11,316 nucleotides of DNA from an uncultured bacterium (GTDB lineage Bacteria; Actinomycetota; Coriobacteriia; Coriobacteriales; Coriobacteriaceae), in the NCBI GenBank assembly GCA_905215115.1, contig CAJMOP010000062.1:1-11316 (forward strand), written 5' to 3'. Below, one piece after another: positions 1 to 7,286 of this stretch (its first letter is position 1; each line of letters starts with the position of its first letter). Below the pieces are notes generated by a model. That model saw nothing but the letters and a program-made list of their open reading frames with translations, searched no databases and was not told the origin of the DNA. Made by a program: the position numbers and the translations under genes.

Positions 1-556
1 CAAAGTCCAGGCTGCGATTCGCGGCATCCAGCGACATGCGGTAACGGCCGCTAATGAGGGCGCGCGATGCTAAGGCGGCAAGCCAGCGCAGGTAGGGGCG
101 GCGGGTCAGGTCGCCTGCGGCCTCACGCTCGTAGGGGTCCTGCGCCGAGGCAATCTTGAGCGCCAGGTCGTGCTCCACCTCGTCGCACTTGGACACCAGA
201 TATTGCACGTATTCCTCGTTGGAGTCAGCGGTGAGGGCGCACAACATGCGCTGCGCATCCCAGTTGGCCGGATCGAGTGCGGCGGCCTCGCGAAGCATGT
301 TCTCGGCAGCGGCCTCTTCCTGCTCGGCTTGGGCATCGTCGGGGATAAAGGGAATGCGGTAGTCGACGGCCTCGACCACCTTGGCAATCAGATGCCCGGC
401 GCGGTCGCGGTCGTGCACGATGAGCGGCGCGGGGTTGCGGGTGAATTGCTCCATCAGACGCTCGACGGCGGGGCCGTCGGTGAGCGGGATATTGTCGCGG
501 CGCAAGGCCTCAAGAACGAGGCGATGGCAATCCTCTTGAATGGGATCGAATGCCAT
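1..556 (-). CDS. TPR-like helical protein, 5' part only (runs off the left edge)
   Basis: Reading leftward, an ATG at 556 is preceded by an AAAGGAGG ribosome binding site 4-5 bases upstream, and the frame stays open for 185 codons to the window edge, so the C-terminus is missing. The translation begins MAFDPIQEDCHRLVLEALRR. It is rich in Ala, Glu, Leu and Arg, with long amphipathic helices and no signal peptide or membrane segment. Residues about 85-135 (EEAAAENMLREAAALDP followed by NWDAQRMLCAL) have the small/large residue spacing of tetratricopeptide-like helical pairs, with the typical ALDPxNxDA turn. That suggests a cytoplasmic scaffold or adaptor, but no enzymatic motif is visible and I do not recognise the gene. 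The coding call is firm; the TPR label is inference from the pattern. Confidence 0.8.
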   Translation of the reverse strand, partial: MAFDPIQEDCHRLVLEALRRDNIPLTDGPAVERLMEQFTRNPAPLIVHDRDRAGHLIAKVVEAVDYRIPFIPDDAQAEQEEAAAENMLREAAALDPANWDAQRMLCALTADSNEEYVQYLVSKCDEVEHDLALKIASAQDPYEREAAGDLTRRPYLRWLAALASRALISGRYRMSLDAANRSLDF

Positions 557-591
557 GGGGCCTCCTTTGCTGCGGTTAGGGTTCAAATGTC

Positions 592-600
592 TCTATATAA
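592..600 (-). promoter_or_regulatory. candidate -10 element for the leftward TPR-like gene
   Basis: On the minus strand the sequence TTATATAGAG lies about 40 bases upstream of the ATG at 556 in an otherwise GC-rich setting, which is a plausible -10 box and distance. I find no good -35 hexamer 16-18 bases further upstream, so this is a weak call based on AT-richness and position. Confidence 0.3.
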
Positions 601-988
601 GGTTCTAGTTTACCCGCATGTGGCACACCGGGAGTGCCGCACTTGGACATGCACCTTTGCACCACGAAGACGGATGTCGCACAAATGTCGGCACCCTGGA
701 CGACCGAGTGGTATCACGGTGCCGCAAACGGTCGATTTTTGGCGGCGAACGGGGCGCATTTTGGAGGGGCACAGTCCTGCCCGGGATATGTGGTCAACCT
801 TGATAAAACGGTTGCCCAGCTTGGGAGTATGAATGCCCCACAGGGGTCTTCTGGGATAGAAAAACGTTTCATCATTGTCGGCTTTAGGTGAATAACTGAC
901 CAACCAGAACGGTAAAATAGTGTTTGTCTGAGCGTTGAGACGTTTAGACATCGCGCATTGTCATCGCCGGCAACGCGCAAACCGGTCC

Positions 989-1015
989 TAACGGAGCCAA
1001 TTGGGTGCTCCGTTA
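989..1015 (+). promoter_or_regulatory. 9-bp perfect inverted repeat in the adh leader
   Basis: TAACGGAGC (989-997) and GCTCCGTTA (1007-1015) are perfectly complementary around a 9-base loop, ending 40 bases before the start codon at 1056. The right arm is followed by TATATAC rather than a run of T, so it is a poor intrinsic terminator. It could be an operator dyad or a leader hairpin that affects mRNA stability or translation. Which one cannot be decided from the sequence. Confidence 0.5.
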
Positions 1016-1055
1016 TATACGCAAGTCTAAGAGGGGCTTGTTTAGGAGGCACAGT

Positions 1056-2279
1056 ATGGGACGTTTTACCAATCCTCGCGATCTGTACTTTGGTGAGGGC
1101 GCTCGCCACGAGGTGAAGAACCTCAAGGGCAAGAAGGCCATCATCGTTTCTGGCGGCAGCTCTATGCGCCGTGGCGGGTTCCTGCAGGACGTTGAGGCCG
1201 ACCTCAAAGAGGGCGGTTTCGAGGTCAAGCTGTTCGAGGGCGTCGAGTCCGACCCGTCCATCGAGACGGTCATGAAGGGCGCCGAGGCCATGCGCGAGTT
1301 CGAGCCCGACTGGATTATCGCCATCGGCGGCGGCTCGCCCATCGATGCCGCTAAGGCCATGTGGGTCTTCTACGAGTATCCCGAGGAGTCCTTCGACAAC
1401 ATCATCCAGCCGTTCAGCTTCCCCGAGCTGCGTCAGAAGGCTCACTTCTGCGCCATCTCCTCTACCTCCGGCACCGCTACCGAGGTCACCGCGTTCTCCG
1501 TCATTACCGACTACGCCAAGGGCATCAAGTACCCGCTGGCCGACTTCAACATCACCCCTGATGTCGCCATCGTCGACCCCGAGCTCACCTACACCATGCC
1601 CGCCAAGCTGTGCGCTCACACCGGCATGGATGCTCTGACCCACTGCATGGAGGCCTACGTTTCCACCTGCGCCTCTATGTTCACCGACGCCAACGCCCTG
1701 CACGGCATCCGCGAGATCGTCGAGTGGCTGCCCAAGTCCTATGCTGGCGACCATGAGGCCCGTCAGCACATGCACGAGGCTCAGTGCATCGCCGGTATCG
1801 CCTTCTCCTCGGGCCTGCTCGGCATCGTTCACTCCATGGCTCACAAGACCGGTGCTGCCTTTGAGAACGGCCACATCATCCACGGTGCCGCTAACGCCAT
1901 GTACCTGGGCAAGGTTATCCAGTGGAACTCCAAGGACCCGCGTGCTGCCGAGCGTTACGCTTACGTGGCCAAGGAGATCCTGCACCTTCCCGGCGAGACC
2001 AACGAGGAGCTCGTCGCTGCGCTCGTCCAGAAGATTCGCGACCTCAACGACCAGCTCAACATTCCGCAGTCCATCAAGGATTACGCGAATGGTGGCGTGA
2101 AGGTCGACGCCGAGAACCCGCAGATGGTTTCCGAGGAGGAGTTCCTCGCCAAGCTGCCCGAGATCGCTGCGAACGCCGAGACCGATGCCTGCACGCCCGA
2201 GAACCCGCGTGAGACCAAGGCTGCCGACTTCGAGAAGATCCTCAAGGCCTGCTACTACGACACCGACATCGATTTCTAA
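1056..2279 (+). CDS. iron-containing alcohol dehydrogenase, AdhE-C-terminal-like
   Basis: The product is a 407-residue NAD(P)H-dependent, metal-activated alcohol dehydrogenase that would reduce an aldehyde to a primary alcohol and reoxidise NAD(P)H in fermentation; it has no signal peptide and should be cytoplasmic. The Rossmann part carries GGGSPIDAAKAMW from residue 91, close to the AdhE wording, and ISSTSGTATEVTAF around 134-147. Metal ligands expected from the family are D192 and H196 (MDALTH), H259 (VHSMAH) and H276 (HGAANA). Three extra residues sit between GAAF and HIIHG compared with AdhE. The ATG at 1056 is chosen because AGGAGG lies 6 bases upstream and the product starts MGRFTNPRDLYFG, as expected for the family; an in-frame upstream start at 1005 has no such support. 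Strongly biased codons suggest high expression. The exact substrate (ethanol, butanol or 3-hydroxypropanal type) is not readable. Confidence 0.93.
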   Translation: MGRFTNPRDLYFGEGARHEVKNLKGKKAIIVSGGSSMRRGGFLQDVEADLKEGGFEVKLFEGVESDPSIETVMKGAEAMREFEPDWIIAIGGGSPIDAAKAMWVFYEYPEESFDNIIQPFSFPELRQKAHFCAISSTSGTATEVTAFSVITDYAKGIKYPLADFNITPDVAIVDPELTYTMPAKLCAHTGMDALTHCMEAYVSTCASMFTDANALHGIREIVEWLPKSYAGDHEARQHMHEAQCIAGIAFSSGLLGIVHSMAHKTGAAFENGHIIHGAANAMYLGKVIQWNSKDPRAAERYAYVAKEILHLPGETNEELVAALVQKIRDLNDQLNIPQSIKDYANGGVKVDAENPQMVSEEEFLAKLPEIAANAETDACTPENPRETKAADFEKILKACYYDTDIDF

Positions 2280-2300
2280 TCGATTCTTGTTATCGTAACG

Positions 2301-2341
2301 AGGGGCTCCGCACGCATCTGTACGGAGCCCCTTTCTTTTTA
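2301..2341 (+). terminator. intrinsic terminator after the alcohol dehydrogenase gene
   Basis: AGGGGCTCCG (2301-2310) pairs perfectly with CGGAGCCCCT (2323-2332) around a 12-base loop, followed by TTCTTTTT. It lies 22 bases after the stop codon. Only about 22 bases remain between its T-tract and the gldA start at 2364, too little for a conventional downstream promoter. Confidence 0.9.
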
Positions 2342-2363
2342 ATTATTAGAGAGTGGGATAAAA

Positions 2364-3464
2364 ATGGCTGCAATCTTCAATAGCCCCAGCAAGTACATCC
2401 AGGGCCCGGACGAGCTGGCCAAGCTCGGCTCCTATGTCGAGCCGCTCGGCGCTAAGGCCCTCGTCATCGTGACGCCTTCGGGCAAGAAGCGCGTCGGTGC
2501 CAAGATCGAGGGCGGCTTTGCCGAGGCTAAGGCCGAGCTGCTGTTTGAGGACTTTAACGGCGAGTGCTCCAAGGGCGAGGTCGATCGCCTGGTTGCGCTC
2601 GCTCGCGACAACGATTGCGACATCATCGTTGGCGTCGGTGGCGGCAAGATCCTCGATACCGCGAAGGCCGTTGCCTACTACCTGGAGTCCCCGGTTATCA
2701 TTTGCCCCACCATCGCCTCGACCGATGCACCGTGCTCGGCACTTTCGGTGCTCTACACCGACGACGGCCAGTTCGATAAATATCTCTTCCTTAAGGCAAA
2801 CCCCAACATTGTCCTGATGGATACGACGGTTATCGCGGCGAGCCCGGTGCGCCTGACGGTTTCCGGTATGGGCGATGCGCTCGCAACCTACTTTGAGGCC
2901 CAGGCGACGCACGATGCCGATGGTGGCACTTGCGCCGGCGGCAAGGGCGGTATGGCCGGCCTGGCGCTCGCCAAGCTCTGCTATGAGACGCTTATGGCCG
3001 ATGGCGTCAAGGCCAAGGTCGCGCTGGAGAAGGGTGCGCTCACGCCTGCCGTCGAGCATATCATCGAGGCCAACACGCTGCTCTCCGGTATTGGCTTTGA
3101 GAGCTCGGGCCTTGCTGCTGCTCATGCCATCCACAATGGCCTGACGATGCTGCCCGAGTGCCACGGCATGTATCACGGCGAGAAGGTCGCCTTTGGCACC
3201 ATCGTTCAGCTGGTACTCGAGGATGCTCCGACTGAGAAACTCGAGGAAGTCTTGGGCTTCTGCATTGAGCTGGGCCTGCCGGTCACGATGAAGGAACTTG
3301 GCGTTGCCGAGCTTACGCGCGAGCAGGCCATGATTGTTGCCGAGGCCGCCTGCGCGCCCGATGACACCATGTGCAACATGCCGTTTGAGGTGACGCCCGA
3401 GATGGTCGCAAACGCCATCCTGGGTGCCGACGCGCTGGGTCACTACTATCTCATGGATGAGTAA
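2364..3464 (+). CDS. gldA: glycerol dehydrogenase
   Basis: This gene encodes 366 residues, the normal GldA length. The enzyme interconverts glycerol and dihydroxyacetone using NAD+ and a single Zn2+ in the cytoplasm. The nucleotide-binding loop is GVGGGKILDTAKA from residue 90; D121 in ASTDAPCSALSV is the conserved glycerol-contacting aspartate. Zinc ligands fall at the family positions D171 (GMGDALATYFEA), H254 (AAHAIHNGL) and H271 (YHGEKVAFG), matching the E. coli GldA numbering. The C-terminus keeps the NMPFEVTPEMVANAI-type segment. The start at 2364 gives the expected N-terminus with the conserved YIQGPDEL; the upstream GAGAGTGGGA is only a moderate ribosome binding site. It follows the alcohol dehydrogenase gene through a terminator, so it may rely on read-through or on a promoter overlapping the hairpin. 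No dihydroxyacetone kinase gene is present in the window. Confidence 0.96.
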   Translation: MAAIFNSPSKYIQGPDELAKLGSYVEPLGAKALVIVTPSGKKRVGAKIEGGFAEAKAELLFEDFNGECSKGEVDRLVALARDNDCDIIVGVGGGKILDTAKAVAYYLESPVIICPTIASTDAPCSALSVLYTDDGQFDKYLFLKANPNIVLMDTTVIAASPVRLTVSGMGDALATYFEAQATHDADGGTCAGGKGGMAGLALAKLCYETLMADGVKAKVALEKGALTPAVEHIIEANTLLSGIGFESSGLAAAHAIHNGLTMLPECHGMYHGEKVAFGTIVQLVLEDAPTEKLEEVLGFCIELGLPVTMKELGVAELTREQAMIVAEAACAPDDTMCNMPFEVTPEMVANAILGADALGHYYLMDE

Positions 3465-3476
3465 ATCAAGCTAAGG

Positions 3477-3513
3477 AAGGGGCAAAGCCGGAAGATGGCT
3501 TTGCCCCTTTTTG
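3477..3513 (+). terminator. intrinsic terminator after gldA
   Basis: AAGGGGCAAAGCC (3477-3489) pairs perfectly with GGCTTTGCCCCTT (3497-3509) around the 7-base loop GGAAGAT and runs into a five-T tract at 3508-3512. It begins 12 bases after the gldA stop codon, the classical layout. Confidence 0.93.
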
Positions 3514-3516
3514 CTA

Positions 3517-3581
3517 TGGTGCAAACTAACCTGACCCCATCGCACCAAGTTGGTGCAAGGGGGTCAGGTTACTTTGCACCA
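3517..3581. repeat. palindromic REP-like element with nested hairpin
   Basis: A 22-base left arm at 3517-3538 (TGGTGCAAAC then TAACCTGACCCC) is complementary to the right arm at 3560-3581 with a single mismatch. Inside the 21-base centre, GCACCA (3542-3547) and TGGTGC (3551-3556) form a second perfect stem around AGT. The core TGGTGC/GCACCA therefore occurs four times. The element begins four bases after the gldA terminator and ends 30 bases before the next gene. There is no T-tract, so it is not a second terminator. The size and nesting resemble REP or MITE-type intergenic palindromes, which are often moved by RAYT transposases; no transposase is present here. Confidence 0.75.
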
Positions 3582-3611
3582 ATCGTTGTTTGATGAAGGG
3601 CGGATTCTTGT

Positions 3612-4679
3612 ATGGCGCTTCCTATGGTTTACGGTGGTCCTGGCCGGTATGTTCAGGGGCCGGGCGAACTTTCGCGTCAGGGCAGGTATTTGTCATGGTT
3701 GGGCTGCGCTGCCTATGTCTTGTTTGACCAGGGCACCGAGGATCGGCTGTGCAGGCAGATCGTCGATGGATTTCTGGATGAAGATCTAAGCGAGCCGTTC
3801 TTTAAGATTTACAACGGTCCGTGTACGGAAGATGCCGTTGTCGAAATGGCCAAGGAAGCCCGGGCCGAGTATTGCGACATGGTGGTGGGCATTGGCGGCG
3901 GCAAGATGCTCGATATCGCCAAGGCAGTAGCGTTTTATGCTGAGCTGCCGTTGTGCGTATGTCCCACGGCGGCCTCAATGGATGGTCCGTGCAGCGCGAT
4001 TTCGGTGTTGTATCACGAGGATGGGTCGTTCGACCGCTACCTGATGCTCGAGAAGAATCCAGACCTGGTCGTGGTCGATACCAACGTGGTCGCGGCGGCC
4101 CCACTGCGTATGACGGTCGCTGGTATGGGCGATGCGCTGGCAACGTACTTCGAGGCGCGTTCGTGTGCCGCGGCGCACGGCACCAACGAGCACGGCGGCG
4201 CGCCGGGGCACTTGGCTCTGGTTGCGGCTCGTGCCTGCTATGACACACTTATGGAGTGCGGCGTCGCTGCCAAGCGCGATCTCAAAAAGGGGCGTACATC
4301 GCCAGCGGTTGAGCGTCTGATCGAGTGCAATATTCTGCTTTCGGGCGTTGGCTTTGAGAGTGGCGGTTTGGCGCTGGCGCATGCGATCGCCAACGGCCTG
4401 ACGATTCTGCCCGAGTGCAAGGCCATGCACGGTGAGGCCGTGGCATTTGGTCTGGTGGTGCAGCTGCGCCTGGAGCGTGCGCCCGAGCTTGATCAGGTGC
4501 TCGAGTTTTGCCAGCGCGTCGGTCTGCCGACGACGCTTGAGGAGCTGGGGCTTGGTGAGATTACCGATGCCGATTTGCTGAGCGTTGCCGACGCAACTTT
4601 TAAGAACGAGCGCAACATGGCCAACGAACAGACAAAGGTGACCAGGCAAAAGCTCGCGCAGCTCATGCGCGAGGCATAG
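3612..4679 (+). CDS. diverged glycerol-dehydrogenase paralogue (GldA family)
   Basis: This 355-residue member of the glycerol dehydrogenase family is clearly paralogous to the preceding gldA. The nucleotide loop GIGGGKMLDIAKA starts at residue 94, D124 sits in ASMDGPCSAISV, and the metal ligands are all kept: D174 (GMGDALATYFEA), H257 (LAHAIANGL) and H273 (MHGEAVAFG). It differs from GldA in having Ala260 where GldA has the second His of AHAIH, in ASMDG for ASTDA, and in a region around 184-200 (RSCAAAHGTNEHGGAPGH) that replaces the GldA MAGGK-type loop. Its C-terminus is shorter and ends in a basic helix without the NMP..VT segment. It should still be a metal- and NAD-dependent dehydrogenase, but the substrate may not be glycerol. 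The ATG at 3612 matches the family N-terminus; GAAGGG 11 bases upstream is a weak ribosome binding site. Codon use is less biased than in the two preceding genes. Confidence 0.88.
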   Translation: MALPMVYGGPGRYVQGPGELSRQGRYLSWLGCAAYVLFDQGTEDRLCRQIVDGFLDEDLSEPFFKIYNGPCTEDAVVEMAKEARAEYCDMVVGIGGGKMLDIAKAVAFYAELPLCVCPTAASMDGPCSAISVLYHEDGSFDRYLMLEKNPDLVVVDTNVVAAAPLRMTVAGMGDALATYFEARSCAAAHGTNEHGGAPGHLALVAARACYDTLMECGVAAKRDLKKGRTSPAVERLIECNILLSGVGFESGGLALAHAIANGLTILPECKAMHGEAVAFGLVVQLRLERAPELDQVLEFCQRVGLPTTLEELGLGEITDADLLSVADATFKNERNMANEQTKVTRQKLAQLMREA

Positions 4680-4759
4680 TTTGGCGCTTGATTGACCTTG
4701 TGCAATCGAGGCGGCGATAGGCCATGGGCTATTTGCCGCAAAGATGCGCCGCGTGTAAT

Positions 4760-4790
4760 TTGCCCGAGGCGCGGGCCGATAGCGTATCAT
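4760..4790 (+). promoter_or_regulatory. candidate promoter for the Fe-S protein gene
   Basis: TATCAT at 4785-4790 differs from the -10 consensus by one base and lies about 40 bases before the ATG at 4831. TTGCCC at 4760-4765 matches four of six -35 positions but with a long 19-base spacer. Plausible by position, not strong. Confidence 0.35.
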
Positions 4791-4830
4791 TATCTCTTGC
4801 TTGTTTGCACTGCTCAGGGAGGGGCCGCGC

Positions 4831-6084
4831 ATGGCGCAGGAACACGATCTGTTTGATGACATTATCGAGATCAGCAAGGGTTTCGACTTTCTTAAAAACC
4901 CGCTTGGCGGTGTGACCGATGCGCTCGATCCGTCGGCGCCGCAGTGGAATCCTGCTGACTACAAGGAGCGTCCGCGCGGCAACACCATTCCGTGCTTGAC
5001 CTGCAAAAACGAAAAGAGTGGCTGCACCGCGTGCATGGACGTGTGCCCGGTCAACGCCATCGAGGTCGAGGAAGATGCCATCGAGATCCTCGATTCCTGT
5101 CGCAAGTGTGGCCTGTGCGCCGCTGCCTGTCCGACTGAGGCGATCATCTCGCCCCGCCTGGCGCCCAAAAACCTGTATGACGACATTGTCTCGGCAGCTA
5201 CGAGCCACGAGACCGCCTACGTTACCTGCACGCGTGCCCTTAAGCGCATGCCGCGCGAGAACGAGGTCGTAGTAGCCTGCGTGGGCGATATTACAGCCGA
5301 GACCTGGTTCTCGGTACTGGCCGACTATCCCAACGTGAGTGTGTATCTGCCGCTGGGCGTGTGCGATAAATGCCGCAACACCGGTGGCGAGGACATGCTG
5401 GGCGAGGCGATTGCGAAGGCCGAGGAATGGGCTGGTACGGGTATGGGCCTGGAGGTCGACCCCAAGAGCCTCAAATGCCATAAGCGCCGCGAGTACGAGC
5501 GCAAGGAATACATGGAAAAGATCGCCCGTACCACGGGCCTGACCGTGACCAAACTCAATCCGGCGACGGCGGCACTGGCTTCGGTGACGCAGAAGCTCAA
5601 AGCCCATCGCCATCAGATCACCCAGCTGGAGCGCACACTCAACATCATGTGCGGTACCACGACGACCAAGCGTCGCCGCTCGCTCACCCATGGGCGCCAG
5701 CTGGTACTCTCGACGCTGCAAAACCACCCCGAGCTTGCCCAGAACATGCAGGTGAGCACGCCGGAGTGCGATTTTGACAAGTGCACGTCGTGCGGCGAGT
5801 GCGTTAACGCGTGCCCCACGTCCGCCTGCGATTTGGTGGGAAGCGGTCGCTTTGCACTGGAGTCCACGTATTGTTTGGGTTGCGGAGCCTGCGTCAAGGT
5901 TTGTCCCGAACATGCTCTCAAGCTGGTCGAACACGATGCGTCCAATCTGGTCGTCGTCGATCCCGAGGCCGAGGAAAAGGCCGCCCAGAAGGCGAAGGCT
6001 CACGAAGAAGCTGAGAAGGTCAAGGCCGAGGCAAAGGAAAAGCTCAACAAGATGCTCGACCAGGTGGAAAAGCTCGCGGACTAG
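4831..6084 (+). CDS. four-cluster 4Fe-4S ferredoxin-domain protein
   Basis: This 417-residue protein has two separate dicluster ferredoxin modules. The N-terminal one has Cys at 55, 58, 65, 68, 72 (ending MDVCPVNAI) and 90, 93, 96, 100 (CRKCGLCAAACP). The C-terminal one has 318, 321, 324, 328 (CTSCGECVNACP) and 348, 351, 354, 358 (CLGCGACVKVCP). That is ligand sets for four 4Fe-4S clusters. Between them lies an alpha/beta region (about 128-205) with VVVACVGD, then PLGVCDKC, giving Cys at 150, 178 and 181; the spacing loosely recalls the MvhD/FlpD hydrogenase-linked domain, but I cannot confirm homology. Residues 378-417 are a Lys/Glu/Ala helix, probably coiled coil. There is no signal peptide or Tat motif, so it should be a cytoplasmic electron-transfer protein. 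ATG 4831 is chosen over an in-frame TTG at 4801 because AGGGAGG lies 8 bases upstream. Partner and pathway are unknown. Confidence 0.88.
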   Translation: MAQEHDLFDDIIEISKGFDFLKNPLGGVTDALDPSAPQWNPADYKERPRGNTIPCLTCKNEKSGCTACMDVCPVNAIEVEEDAIEILDSCRKCGLCAAACPTEAIISPRLAPKNLYDDIVSAATSHETAYVTCTRALKRMPRENEVVVACVGDITAETWFSVLADYPNVSVYLPLGVCDKCRNTGGEDMLGEAIAKAEEWAGTGMGLEVDPKSLKCHKRREYERKEYMEKIARTTGLTVTKLNPATAALASVTQKLKAHRHQITQLERTLNIMCGTTTTKRRRSLTHGRQLVLSTLQNHPELAQNMQVSTPECDFDKCTSCGECVNACPTSACDLVGSGRFALESTYCLGCGACVKVCPEHALKLVEHDASNLVVVDPEAEEKAAQKAKAHEEAEKVKAEAKEKLNKMLDQVEKLAD

Positions 6085-6111
6085 TCAGCGACCCCTATCT
6101 CTGCTTCATTT

Positions 6112-6155
6112 GCGCCGCTGCGGTGTCCGGATTCGCCCGGATGCTGCGGCGGCGC
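6112..6155. other. GC-rich hairpin between the Fe-S gene and ychF
   Basis: GCGCCGC (6112-6118) pairs perfectly with GCGGCGC (6149-6155), and TCCGG (6126-6130) pairs with CCGGA (6137-6141) inside it. No T-run follows; the next bases are TATACTTATAC. It may slow or partly terminate transcription from the Fe-S gene, but it is not a classical intrinsic terminator. Confidence 0.4.
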
Positions 6156-6167
6156 TATACTTATACA
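6156..6167 (+). promoter_or_regulatory. candidate -10 element for ychF
   Basis: TATACT at 6156-6161, in the AT-rich run TATACTTATACA, lies about 40 bases before the GTG start at 6199 and immediately after a GC-rich hairpin. The best -35 at a usable distance, TTCGCC near 6132-6137, matches only three positions, so the call rests mainly on the -10 box. Confidence 0.35.
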
Positions 6168-6198
6168 GTTTGAAGTACCTGTACCAAAAGGAGCTGTC

Positions 6199-7275
<1,077 letters not shown>

Positions 7276-7286
7276 GGACGACGCAC

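Larger units (their letters stand above)
557..1055. other. 500-base gene-poor gap, possible dispersed repeat or decayed sequence
   Basis: No convincing gene lies here. Short open frames exist on both strands, but they lack ribosome binding sites and read as Cys/Arg/Pro-rich, low-quality protein. The stretch has several small dyads: TGTGGCAC at 619-626 against GTGCCGCA at 634-641, CGACCG at 701-706 against CGGTCG at 729-734, and GGTCAACC at 792-799 against GGTTGCCC at 810-817. Base composition and wording differ from the flanking genes, and the block from about 620 to 900 reads like a repeat family rather than a promoter. A TAAAAT at 913-918 could be the -10 box of the downstream alcohol dehydrogenase gene, leaving a leader of about 130 bases, but no clear -35 accompanies it. 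Confidence 0.45.

Noticed and set aside
701..740. Intrinsic terminator (CGACCG/CGGTCG followed by ATTTTT)
   Set aside because: The stem is only six pairs around a 22-base loop, and no rightward gene lies upstream to be terminated.
610..951. Possible small leftward gene of 113 codons in the 500-base gap
   Set aside because: No ribosome binding site before the start at 951, Cys/Arg/Pro-rich composition and overlapping alternative frames of equal quality; better explained as repeat or decayed DNA.
714..1985. Long open frame on the minus strand opposite the alcohol dehydrogenase gene
   Set aside because: It is the complement of a strongly biased high-GC gene, has a Gly/Val/Asp/Leu-rich low-complexity translation, no family motif and no ribosome binding site; a codon-bias shadow. 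The similar long frames opposite gldA, the Fe-S gene, ychF and guaA are rejected for the same reason.
2286..2302. Rex-like redox operator (CTTGTTA, TCG, TAACGAG)
   Set aside because: The half-sites resemble Rex sites, but the 3-base spacer is too short for the usual 18-bp consensus and the arms are imperfect.
4686..4710. Terminator after the GldA paralogue (CTTGATTG pairing with CAATCGAG)
   Set aside because: The stem has a G-U pair and is followed by GGCGGC with no T-tract.
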